This document shows, piece by piece, positions 8,691-15,706 of a DNA stretch of 52,260 bases. The DNA lies in assembly GCF_023516615.1 (NCBI RefSeq), contig NZ_JAMGBF010000004.1, positions 1-52,260 on the forward strand, read 5' to 3'. The notes under the pieces are model-generated. The model was not told the origin of the DNA. It did not search any database and was given only the letters and a program-made list of their open reading frames with translations. The position numbers were made by a program, and so were the translations under genes. Position 1 is the stretch's first letter; each line of letters opens with the position of its first letter. This DNA comes from Streptomyces panaciradicis (GTDB lineage Bacteria; Actinomycetota; Actinomycetes; Streptomycetales; Streptomycetaceae).

Positions 8691-9752
8691 ATGGCACCGC
8701 TGTTCAACCGCGCGGCCCGGACCACCCGCTCCGCGCCGCACCCCCACTCCGCGCCGCTCGCGGACGGCTCCGGGCCGCCCGCCGGCCCCGGCCTGCCCGC
8801 CGACGACGAGGTGCTGCTCGACGCGCCCGACGACCGCCTCGGACCGGCGCTCGTGGCGGCGGCCCACGGCGAGTACGCACCGGCGGCCGCACTGCTCGCG
8901 GGCACCCGCGCGCGTGCCGAGTGGGAGTACCGCGACCGGTACACCGCACGGCTGTCGGCCTTCGCCCGGGCCCGGGTCGAGTGGCTGGAGCGGTGGTACG
9001 CCGACGCGCCGCGGGACCCCGACGTGCTGCTGCTGCGGGCCCAGCTGGCGGTGGACCGGGCCTGGGACTCCCCCGCCCGCGCCGAACTGCTGCGCGAGGT
9101 GAGCTCCCTGATCACGGCCGCCGCGCGGGCCGCCGACCACGACCCGGTGCCCTGGCGGATCGCGCTGGACCACGCGCGCGGCGCCGGCGCCGGTCACAAG
9201 TACTTCGGCGAACTGTGGGAGGCGGCGCTGCGCCGCGCCCCGCACCACTACGGCTGCCACGTGGCCGCCCTGCGCTATCTGGCCACCTCCTGGCAGGGCT
9301 CGTACGCCGAGTGCTTCGACTTCGCCGACCGGGCCGCGCAGGACGCGCCCGCCGAATCGCTCCTCCAGGCGCTGCCCTCGCGGGCGGCCCTCGCCTGCCT
9401 CACCGGCGGCGCCGGCACGGCCGTACCGCGGGAGCGGCTGCACGCGGCCGCCGACCGGGCGATCGCCTTCTCGGCCCGCTTCCCGGCGGCCACCCCGTGG
9501 CCGGCCGAGATCCGCAACAAGCTGACGTACGTCCTCGTCGGCCTGGAGCGCTGGCCGGACGCCCTCGGTCAGCTGCGGCTCATCGGCCCGTACGCCACGT
9601 CCTTCCCCTGGGACCACCTGTCGGACGACCCGCTGGCCCTGTTCCTGAAGGTGCGTTCCGACGTCGTCGGCCGGTGCCCGGCGGGGTCCGTGCCGGTGCC
9701 GCGCGATCCACGAAGTGAGCGCGGCGGACGCGCCGGCTCCGGCGACCATTAG
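8691..9752 (+). CDS. DUF4034-like alpha-helical protein
   Basis: A protein of about 353 residues, mostly alanine-rich helices in a TPR-like arrangement. Segments such as ARVEWLERWYADAPRDPDVLLLRAQ, followed by a helical region ending RYLATSWQGSYAECFDFADRAAQDAP, resemble DUF4034 proteins of actinobacteria, whose function is unknown. A proline- and serine-rich N-terminus (residues 10-45) is probably disordered. There is no signal peptide or membrane segment. The start is uncertain: ATG 8691, ATG 8679 and GTG/ATG further upstream at 8607 are all in frame, and none has a good ribosome binding site. A TTGACC at 8607-8612 may be a promoter -35 element, which argues against the 8607 start. The LON-domain gene follows after 11 bp. 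Confidence 0.75.
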   Translation: MAPLFNRAARTTRSAPHPHSAPLADGSGPPAGPGLPADDEVLLDAPDDRLGPALVAAAHGEYAPAAALLAGTRARAEWEYRDRYTARLSAFARARVEWLERWYADAPRDPDVLLLRAQLAVDRAWDSPARAELLREVSSLITAAARAADHDPVPWRIALDHARGAGAGHKYFGELWEAALRRAPHHYGCHVAALRYLATSWQGSYAECFDFADRAAQDAPAESLLQALPSRAALACLTGGAGTAVPRERLHAAADRAIAFSARFPAATPWPAEIRNKLTYVLVGLERWPDALGQLRLIGPYATSFPWDHLSDDPLALFLKVRSDVVGRCPAGSVPVPRDPRSERGGRAGSGDH

Positions 9753-9755
9753 GCT
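9750..9755 (+). promoter_or_regulatory. -10 element of a probable leaderless promoter
   Basis: TAGGCT is followed by 8 nt and the GTG of the LON-domain gene at 9764. The spacing places the transcription start at the GTG. The element overlaps the last codons of the upstream gene. Confidence 0.5.
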
Positions 9756-9763
9756 CTTGCGCC

Positions 9764-10504
9764 GTGACCACCGTCCGTCTTCCCCTCTTCCCCCTGAACT
9801 CGGTGCTGTTCCCCGGGCTGGTACTGCCGCTCAACGTCTTCGAGGAGCGCTATCGCGCCATGATGCGTGAGCTGCTGAAGACCCCCGAGGAGGAGTCGCG
9901 CCGGTTCGCCGTCGTGGCGATCCGCGACGGCCACGAGGTGGCCCCGAGCGCCCCCGGCATGCCGGATCCCACGTCCGTGCCCGACCTCGGCCCGGCGGCC
10001 GGCTTCGGCGCCGACCCGACGGCCTCCTTCCACGCCGTGGGCTGCGTGGCGGACGCCGCGACGATCCGGGAACGGGAGGACGGCACCTTCGAGGTGCTGG
10101 CCACCGGCACCACCCGGGTGCGGCTGCTGTCGGTGGACACCTCGGGCCCGTTCCTCACCGCCGAGCTGGAGGGGCTCACCGAGGAGCCGGGCGAGGAGGC
10201 GGGCGCGCTCGCCGAGGGCGTCCTGCGGGCCTTCCGCCAGTACCAGAAGCGGCTGGCGGGCGCGCGCGAACGCTCCCTGTCGACCGGCGCGGAACTCCCC
10301 GACGAGCCCTCCGTGGTCTCCTACCTGGTCGCGGCGGCCATGATGCTGGACACCCCCACCAAGCAGCGCCTCCTCCAGGCCCCGGACACCGCGTCCCGGC
10401 TGCGCGACGAACTGAAACTCCTTCGCTCCGAGACGGCCATCATCCGTAACCTGCCGTCACTGCCGGCGGCGGACCTGACCCGCGGCCGCACGAGCCTCAA
10501 CTGA
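9764..10504 (+). CDS. LON N-terminal (substrate-binding) domain protein
   Basis: A 246-residue stand-alone LON N-terminal domain protein (PUA-like fold). It begins VRLPLFPLNSVLFPGLVLPLNVFEERYRAM, the conserved first part of this domain. A middle part, GCVADAATIREREDGTFEVLATGTTRVRLL, matches the second half, and a C-terminal helical region follows. There is no ATPase or protease domain. Such proteins may bind unfolded or partner proteins, but the role in Streptomyces is unknown. The GTG start has no ribosome binding site and a -10-like element 8 nt upstream, so translation is probably leaderless. The ybaK gene follows after 19 bp. Confidence 0.9.
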   Translation: MTTVRLPLFPLNSVLFPGLVLPLNVFEERYRAMMRELLKTPEEESRRFAVVAIRDGHEVAPSAPGMPDPTSVPDLGPAAGFGADPTASFHAVGCVADAATIREREDGTFEVLATGTTRVRLLSVDTSGPFLTAELEGLTEEPGEEAGALAEGVLRAFRQYQKRLAGARERSLSTGAELPDEPSVVSYLVAAAMMLDTPTKQRLLQAPDTASRLRDELKLLRSETAIIRNLPSLPAADLTRGRTSLN

Positions 10505-10523
10505 CGTCACTGCGAGGGCCGGG

Positions 10524-11021
10524 ATGGCGAAGAAGTCGAAGAAGCAGCAGGGCGGCACGCCCGCGACGGTGGCGCTGACCGCCGCGGGCGTGGCGTTCAC
10601 GGTCCACGCCTACGAGCACGACCCCGCCCACCCCTCCTACGGCGAGGAGGCCGCGGAGGCCATGGGCGTCTCCCCCGACCGGGTCTTCAAGACGCTGGTG
10701 GCCGACGTCGACGGGACCCTGACCGTGGCGGTGGTCCCGGTGGCGGGCAGCCTGGACCTCAAGGCGCTGGCGGCCGCGGTGGGCGGCAAACGGGCGGCGA
10801 TGGCGGACCCGGCCCTCGCCGAGCGCACCACCGGCTACGTCCGCGGCGGCATCTCCCCGCTCGGCCAGCGCAAGAGGCTGCCCACGGTCCTGGACTCCTC
10901 CGCCTCCGCCCACGCGACGATCTGCGTCTCGGCGGGGCGCCGCGGCCTGGAGGTCGAACTCTCCCCCGAGGACCTGGCGAAGCTCACCGAAGCGGTGGTG
11001 GCCCCCGTCGGGCGTGCGTGA
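10524..11021 (+). CDS. ybaK: YbaK-type Cys-tRNA(Pro)/aminoacyl-tRNA deacylase
   Basis: A 165-residue member of the YbaK/EbsC family of trans-editing enzymes that hydrolyse mischarged tRNA, typically Cys-tRNA(Pro). Diagnostic segments are EAAEAMGVSPDRVFKTLVADVDG, containing the conserved Lys that contacts substrate, then VVPVAGSLDLKALAAAVGGKRAAM, and TTGYVRGGISPLGQRKRLPTVLD with the GGISP loop. The N-terminus has a short basic extension (AKKSKKQQGG). Length is normal. The ATG is preceded by GAGGGCCGGG and the gene lies 19 bp after the LON-domain gene, so the two are probably co-transcribed. Confidence 0.95.
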   Translation: MAKKSKKQQGGTPATVALTAAGVAFTVHAYEHDPAHPSYGEEAAEAMGVSPDRVFKTLVADVDGTLTVAVVPVAGSLDLKALAAAVGGKRAAMADPALAERTTGYVRGGISPLGQRKRLPTVLDSSASAHATICVSAGRRGLEVELSPEDLAKLTEAVVAPVGRA

Positions 11022-11062
11022 CCCCTCGACGACCGTCCCCCGCTCGGTTAAGAACAAGGGAC

Positions 11063-11137
11063 ATGTCGAAGAAAACCCGCAAACGCAAGTGGCGCATGAA
11101 GAAGGGCCGCTCGAACCACGGCCACCGTCCGGCATAG
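11063..11137 (+). CDS. 24-residue basic protein resembling ribosomal protein bL37
   Basis: ATG at 11063 opens a 24-codon frame ending in TAG at 11137. The peptide starts MSKKTRKRKW and ends GRSNHGHRPA. About half of its residues are Lys or Arg, and it carries the S/A-NHG-x-RP ending known from the 24-residue actinobacterial large-subunit protein bL37 (first seen in mycobacterial ribosomes). Size, charge and C-terminal motif all agree, which is strong for so short a protein. AAGGG lies only 2 nt before the ATG, so the message may be leaderless or weakly initiated. It follows ybaK by 41 bp. Assignment rests on recall of the family and needs an alignment. Confidence 0.72.
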   Translation: MSKKTRKRKWRMKKGRSNHGHRPA

Positions 11138-11142
11138 GTCCC

Positions 11143-11297
11143 TACGGCAGCGGGACCCGGCATCCGCTTCGGCTGCGGGGTCCCGGCTTCTTGCCCGGCA
11201 ACAGAGTCCCAGCGCCTTGCCCGGCAGCAGGGTCCCGGGATCTTCCACGGCAGCGGGGTCCCGGCGCCTGCTACGGCAGCGGGGCCCCGTACGGGTC
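11143..11297. repeat. Six-copy 26-bp imperfect tandem repeat
   Basis: Units start near 11143, 11169, 11194, 11220, 11246 and 11272; each reads approximately NACGGCAGCGGGGTCCCGGC followed by about six bases ending CTTGC. Units are 25-26 bp with 2-6 differences between copies. Five units lie between the convergent bL37-like gene and the DUF2567 gene. The sixth overlaps the last codons and stop of the DUF2567 gene, so the array seems to have spread from that 3' end. GGGTCCC cores could form weak hairpins and the array may act as a terminator region. Confidence 0.8.
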
Positions 11298-11963
11298 CTT
11301 CGGGAGGGGGCCCTGCTGGTACGGCTCCGGGTCCCGGGGGCCGAACAGCGCGGTCAGGCCGACGTGCACGATCAGCGCGACCAGCGACCAGGTCAGCAGC
11401 GCGCCCTTCGCTCCCAGCTTGAGCGGCGCCGAGAACGTCACTCCCTTGCCGACCTGCCGGGCGTGGGCGATGACGTCCTGCTGGGGGCCGAGCCACACGC
11501 CGATCCGCCAGGCCAGCAGGGAGGCGAGCAGCCCTCCGACGCCCAGGGCCACGACCAGGGGAACTCCGCCGCGCCGGCGCCACAGGAAGACCGCCAGGGC
11601 GCTGACGACGCCGAAGGCGAGCGCGAGCAGCGTGAACGTTCCGTCCACCCCGATGGCCTGCTCCCCCTCGCTGTCCGCGAGGTAGACCACCCAGCTCTTG
11701 TCGACGACGTCGCCGACCAGCGGCACGTGCGGCGCCAGCCACCACCACAGCAGTCCGAGCAGCACACCGCCGAGCGCCACCGCCACCGTGACGACGGCGG
11801 CCTCGCGCACTTCCGTCTTCATTCCGGGCCCGTCCTGTCCGTACGTACCGTGCCAGGCGGCGTCCTGCGGCGCGGGGGCCGCGTGCCCGGCGGCCGGGGG
11901 CTGCCACGCGTTCTGCGCGGACTGTTCATGCGGCGGCGGAGGGGGAGTCAACGGTGCGGTCAC
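11271..11963 (-). CDS. DUF2567-like integral membrane protein
   Basis: A 230-residue protein starting with GTG at 11963. A proline-rich cytoplasmic N-terminus (TPPPPPHEQ) precedes four hydrophobic segments, roughly residues 50-72, 108-128, 135-155 and 185-205. The extracytoplasmic loop after the first helix contains VYLADSEGEQAIGVDGTF, typical of DUF2567 proteins of actinobacteria. Function is unknown. It is 34 bp downstream of the ABC permease gene and may be part of the same transcript, but a CACGAT element 6 nt before the GTG suggests an additional leaderless start. The stop codon lies inside the last unit of a tandem repeat. Confidence 0.85.
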   Translation of the reverse strand: MTAPLTPPPPPHEQSAQNAWQPPAAGHAAPAPQDAAWHGTYGQDGPGMKTEVREAAVVTVAVALGGVLLGLLWWWLAPHVPLVGDVVDKSWVVYLADSEGEQAIGVDGTFTLLALAFGVVSALAVFLWRRRGGVPLVVALGVGGLLASLLAWRIGVWLGPQQDVIAHARQVGKGVTFSAPLKLGAKGALLTWSLVALIVHVGLTALFGPRDPEPYQQGPLPKDPYGAPLP

Positions 11964-11969
11964 CCTGAC

Positions 11970-11975
11970 ATCGTG
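11970..11975 (-). promoter_or_regulatory. Possible -10 element, DUF2567 gene
   Basis: CACGAT on the minus strand lies 6 nt before the GTG at 11963, compatible with a leaderless transcript. This is a weak match to TANNNT. Confidence 0.3.
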
Positions 11976-11997
11976 CCAGGCCCGCCTGTGCGGCGCG

Positions 11998-12822
11998 TCA
12001 CCGGACGGCCGCTCGGCGGTACGCCCAGGTGGCCACGGCCAGCGAGGCGACGCCCACACCCGCGCACACGGCGAGGTCACCGGCCACGAACGCCCAGTCG
12101 GGATGCGGCCCGAAGGTCCGCGCGAAGGCCTCGACGCCGTACGTCGACGGCAGCAGGTCCCGCGTGAACCGTACGGCCTCGGGCATCCGGTCGGCCGGCA
12201 GCACCCCCAGCAGCAGCGCGGCCGACATCCCCAGCTGCCCCAGCAGCGTGGCCAGCTCGGGCCGGGGCGCGAGCAGCCCGAGGGCCGCTCCCAGCCCGGA
12301 CAGGGCGGCGCCCGCGAGCGGGATCACCGCCGCCAGCACCCACAGGTGCGACAGCGGCAGCCCGAACAGCACCCCGCCGAAGACGGCGGTCACCACGGTC
12401 CCGGGCACGGTGAAGGAGGCGTAGGCCCCCGCCGCCCCCAGCACCACCGCCGCGGGCGGCACCGGCAGCGTCGCGTAGTGGTCGAGCCCGCCGCTGCCCC
12501 GCAGCTGACCGAAGTACTGGGCGAGCAGGTTCAGCCCGACGTAGGCCACGACCAGCACGGAGGACCCGGCGACAACGAACCGGGCGTCATGGCCGCCCGA
12601 GTCCACGACCCCGCGCATCATGACCAGGATGCCGACCGACTGGAAGGTCGCCACGAACAGCAGCGGGATCCGCGCGACCCGGGCCCGCGACAGCTGCGCC
12701 CGGTAGACGGCGGCGAGCGACGGCCACATCCGTGCGCGCGGTCCGAGCTCGGCGGCCCCGCGCGCGGCGTCGTCCTCGTCGGCGACGGCGCCGGGCAGTA
12801 TCCCGGCGGGTACGACACTCAC
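11998..12822 (-). CDS. ABC-2 type transporter permease
   Basis: A 274-residue membrane protein with about six hydrophobic segments. After a charged N-terminus (to residue 45) come helices around RIPLLFVATFQSVGILVMM, FVVAGSSVLVVAYVGLNLL, then several alanine/leucine-rich segments including VVTAVFGGVLFGLPLSHLWVL, and the C-terminal AVCAGVGVASLAVATWAYRR. The segment DLLPSTYGVEAFARTF before the last helix is typical of ABC-2 permeases. It partners with the ATPase gene 88 bp upstream. The GTG at 12822 follows GGAAGGAG by 11 nt. The transported substrate cannot be deduced. Confidence 0.92.
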   Translation of the reverse strand: MSVVPAGILPGAVADEDDAARGAAELGPRARMWPSLAAVYRAQLSRARVARIPLLFVATFQSVGILVMMRGVVDSGGHDARFVVAGSSVLVVAYVGLNLLAQYFGQLRGSGGLDHYATLPVPPAAVVLGAAGAYASFTVPGTVVTAVFGGVLFGLPLSHLWVLAAVIPLAGAALSGLGAALGLLAPRPELATLLGQLGMSAALLLGVLPADRMPEAVRFTRDLLPSTYGVEAFARTFGPHPDWAFVAGDLAVCAGVGVASLAVATWAYRRAAVR

Positions 12823-12910
12823 GACGAGCTGCGCTCCTTCCCTGCGGCGCGCACGCCGTCCCGCACGGACGCGCTCTCTCGTTCCTGTACGGACACGGCC
12901 GGTCTCGCGC

Positions 12911-13927
12911 TCACGCCTTCACCAGCCCTCGCGCGGCGCCGCCCAGCGCCAGGTAGACGTCCTCCAGGCTGGGCGTCGCGAGCGTGAAGTCGTCCAGGGC
13001 GGCGAAGGCGGCCCCGCCGGTGACGGTGGCGACGGCCGCGCGGGCCTCCTCGGGCGCGAGCCGCAGCGTCCAGCGCCGCCCGGCCTCGACGGCCCGCTCG
13101 CGCAGCGCGGCGACCTCGGGGACGTGCAGCGGCGCCGTCTCGCGCCACACCAGCTCGACCCGGACCTCGTCGGCGACCCGTTCCTTCAGCCCGGTGGGGG
13201 TGTCGCAGGCGATCACCCGGCCCTGGTCGAGCACGGCGACCCGGTCCAGGACCGTCTCCGCCTCGATGACGTTGTGGGTGACGAGCAGGACGGTCGTCCC
13301 GCGCTCGGCCCGCCGCCGGTCCACGGCCGCCCACACGGCCCGCCGCGCGACGGGGTCCATCCCGGTGGTCGGCTCGTCCAGCACCAGCAGCGGCCGCTCG
13401 CCGACCAGCGCCGCGGCGAAGCACGCCAGCCGCCGCTGCCCGCCGGACAGCTTCTTCAGGGCCCGCCCGGCGATGGACGTGAGCCCGAGCTCCTCCAGGA
13501 CGGCGTCCCGCTCGGCCCGCGCCCGCCGGGCCTCCAGGCCGCGCAGCCGCCCGGTCGTCTCGGCGGCCAGGGACACCGTCAGCTCATCGAGGGCGGTCGA
13601 CTCCTGCCCGAGGTAGGCGAGGATGCGTGAGGCCCGCTCGGGATGCCGCACGATGTCGTGGCCGAGGATCTCGACGCTGCCGGCGTCGGGCCGCATCAGC
13701 CCGGTCAGCTGCCGCACCAGGGTGGACTTGCCGGCCCCGTTCGGGCCGAGGAGCCCGAAGATCTCACCGCGGCGCACGTCCAGCCGCACGTCGTCCGTGG
13801 CCCGCACCGCGGGCGCGCCCGGAACGCCCCTGCGTCCCCGGACGGCCGGATAGGTCTTGGTCAGGCCGCGCACCGCGCACACCACATCGCCACCGTGCCG
13901 ATGTGCCTGTGCCGCGCGCGTACTCAC
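12911..13927 (-). CDS. ABC transporter ATP-binding protein
   Basis: A 338-residue ATPase of the drug/daunorubicin-type exporter class. Walker A is LLGPNGAGKST, the signature is LSGGQRRLACFAAAL, Walker B is PLLVLDEPTTGMDP, and the switch histidine is in LLVTHNVIEAE. A C-terminal region of about 90 residues (after residue 245) is typical of DrrA-like ATPases. A linker with several arginines and prolines (VRGRRGVPGAPAVR) interrupts the first strands. The GTG has TACCCT 8 nt upstream and no ribosome binding site, so initiation is probably leaderless. The permease gene follows after 88 bp. Confidence 0.95.
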   Translation of the reverse strand: MSTRAAQAHRHGGDVVCAVRGLTKTYPAVRGRRGVPGAPAVRATDDVRLDVRRGEIFGLLGPNGAGKSTLVRQLTGLMRPDAGSVEILGHDIVRHPERASRILAYLGQESTALDELTVSLAAETTGRLRGLEARRARAERDAVLEELGLTSIAGRALKKLSGGQRRLACFAAALVGERPLLVLDEPTTGMDPVARRAVWAAVDRRRAERGTTVLLVTHNVIEAETVLDRVAVLDQGRVIACDTPTGLKERVADEVRVELVWRETAPLHVPEVAALRERAVEAGRRWTLRLAPEEARAAVATVTGGAAFAALDDFTLATPSLEDVYLALGGAARGLVKA

Positions 13928-13935
13928 AAAGGACG

Positions 13936-13941
13936 AGGGTA
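13936..13941 (-). promoter_or_regulatory. -10 element of a probable leaderless promoter (ABC operon)
   Basis: TACCCT on the minus strand, 8 nt before the GTG at 13927. It is a full match to TANNNT with the spacing expected for transcription to start at the GTG. Confidence 0.5.
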
Positions 13942-14006
13942 CGGGGTCGGGGCCCTTTACCCGCCCTTGGGGCCGCCCGTCACCGCCCGGGCCGCCGCTG
14001 TCGGGT

Positions 14007-15218
14007 TCACTCGCCGGCGGGCGCCTGCTCGGCCGCCGTGCGGACGTCGATCTCCCGCCAGAACCCCGCCCGGATGGCGTAACGGTCGTGCTCGTCGATC
14101 TGGTCGTCCTTGTGGGCCAGCAGCCCGAAGCGGGCGGCGTAGCGCAGCAGCTCGCCGTCGATGCGGTGCGGGATGCGCGGGTACATGCCCGACAGCTTCT
14201 GCAGGTGGCTGTGGTCCCCCAGCCGCTCGATCCAGCGCCGCGCGAACACCTGACCGACCTCGAACGGGTCCCCGCCGACGGTCGTGATGTCCTCCTCCCG
14301 GTCGGCCCACCGCTGCTCCGCCGTGGTCAGCTGGGCCAGCGTCGGCATCGAGGCGGCCTCCGGGGGCTCGGCGACCGGCCGGTCGACCCACCCTTTGTCG
14401 GAGGACCAGCGCAGGGTCGCGTTGGCCGGTTGCGGGCTCGGCTGGACCCCGGGGGCCCGCAGGGCGGCGAGGTCCTTGGGGGTGGGCACGCCCTTGGGCG
14501 CAGGCACCCGCTCCTGCGTGCCGTTGTCGGTGACGGTGGCCGCCGATGCGTGCTCGCGCTCCTCGGCGGGCCGCTCTGCGGCCGTGAGCCCGGAGTCGGG
14601 CAGCGGTGCGGAGAGGATCGCGGCGATCTCGGGCCGGGGCACGGGCGGCGGCGCGCAGATCCCGCCGAGCTCCTTGGCCCGTACGGCCTTGGTGATCCAC
14701 GTCCGGTCGAGCACCCGCCGCTCGTCGGCCTCGGCGACCAGGTCCTCCGACTGGTTGTAGTCCCCGTCGGCGGCCTGCACCGCCCACAGGTGTACGGCGA
14801 CCCCGTGCTCCTTGGCCGCCATCATGCCCGGCAGCAGATCGCCGTCGCCGGTGACGAGGACGACGTCGGAGCAGGCGCGGTTGCGGGCCAGCTCGGTGAG
14901 CTCGGCGTGCATGGCCGCGTCCACGCCCTTCTGGGCCCAGCGTCCGTCGCTGCGGGTCAGGGCGCCGAGCCGGACGGTGACGCGGGGCATCACCCGCAGC
15001 CGGCGGTGTTCGGGCTGGGGCACCCGGTCGGGTGCGCCGTCGAACCAGTAGATGCGCAGCAGGGGCCGTTCGGTGTCGGACTCGGCGCGTTCGCGCAGGC
15101 CCTGGACGAGGGCGGTGTGGTCGACGGTGATGCGGGAGCGGGAGGGCTCCCCGGCGAGGAGACTGGCGGCGGCCCCCAGCAGATACCCGGCGTCCACCAG
15201 GACGATGCAGCGGTCCAC
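14007..15218 (-). CDS. NYN (PIN-like) nuclease-domain protein
   Basis: A 403-residue cytoplasmic protein. The N-terminal ~170 residues form an NYN/PIN-like domain: first acidic residue in VDAGYLLGAA, then KGVDAAMHAELTELA with the second Asp, and SDVVLVTGDGDLLPGMMAAKEHG with the paired aspartates. This pattern is that of the metal-dependent RNase fold. A flexible Pro/Ala-rich linker (about 190-300) leads to a C-terminal ~100-residue domain (DPFEVGQVFARRWIERLGDH... FGLLAHKDDQIDEHDRYAIRAGFW), possibly a winged-helix or OST-HTH-like RNA-binding unit. RNA processing or decay is the likely role. The GTG at 15218 lies 8 nt after GAGGG; the GTG at 15227 is an alternative. Confidence 0.85.
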   Translation of the reverse strand: MDRCIVLVDAGYLLGAAASLLAGEPSRSRITVDHTALVQGLRERAESDTERPLLRIYWFDGAPDRVPQPEHRRLRVMPRVTVRLGALTRSDGRWAQKGVDAAMHAELTELARNRACSDVVLVTGDGDLLPGMMAAKEHGVAVHLWAVQAADGDYNQSEDLVAEADERRVLDRTWITKAVRAKELGGICAPPPVPRPEIAAILSAPLPDSGLTAAERPAEEREHASAATVTDNGTQERVPAPKGVPTPKDLAALRAPGVQPSPQPANATLRWSSDKGWVDRPVAEPPEAASMPTLAQLTTAEQRWADREEDITTVGGDPFEVGQVFARRWIERLGDHSHLQKLSGMYPRIPHRIDGELLRYAARFGLLAHKDDQIDEHDRYAIRAGFWREIDVRTAAEQAPAGE

Positions 15219-15454
15219 GCGATCCACCCTCTTTCCGGGAGGTTTGCTTCGGGCTTCCTTCGAGTCTGCCCGACTACGCAGGTGTTAACGGCCCGAACTC
15301 GATCTTCGGCGTGGCGTTTCGGAGTGCGGTCCCCGTCCTCGCTCCCCGACAAGCCGTGTCACAGACGGTAATTATCCGACATGCGCTTGTTGTCAGCCTA
15401 TGTGAATCTGGTCCCGGCCCTGGCCCCTAGATCCCCCACAGGAGGCAGATCACC

Positions 15455-15619
15455 ATGGCCAAGAACAAGAAGCAGAACCGTAAGCAGCCGCAGACCGGGC
15501 GTGGTCAGCAGGCGGCCGAGCAGATCTCGATGGAGTCGCCGGCCGAGCAGGACGTCCAGCAGGTCACCCCGGGCCATATGGCCCGCAAGGGGCGGCAGAA
15601 GAGCTTCGGTCACAACTGA
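15455..15619 (+). CDS. 54-residue hydrophilic protein, function unknown
   Basis: ATG at 15455 follows GGAGG with 8 nt spacing and opens a 54-codon frame ending in TGA at 15619. The N-terminus is Lys/Asn/Gln-rich (MAKNKKQNRKQPQTGRGQQ), the middle acidic (ISMESPAEQDVQQV) and the C-terminus basic (ARKGRQKSFGHN). There is no hydrophobic segment, so it is likely unstructured or nucleic acid/ribosome-associated. I do not recognise the family. The clear ribosome binding site, typical codon bias and a following terminator support it as a real gene. It stands alone between the divergent NYN gene and convergent dnaE. Confidence 0.82.
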   Translation: MAKNKKQNRKQPQTGRGQQAAEQISMESPAEQDVQQVTPGHMARKGRQKSFGHN

Positions 15620-15658
15620 CATCTGCATAAAGGGTTGTTGAGACCCAGGCACACGTCG

Positions 15659-15688
15659 AGGGGCGCACTCCGTACGGGGTGCGCCCCT
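15659..15688. terminator. Bidirectional terminator between the 54-residue gene and dnaE
   Basis: AGGGGCGCAC (15659-15668) pairs perfectly with GTGCGCCCCT (15679-15688) around a 10-nt loop whose ends can pair further (CCGTACGG). It lies between convergent genes. Confidence 0.75.
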
Positions 15689-15706
15689 TGCGCGTCCATG
15701 CCGTGC

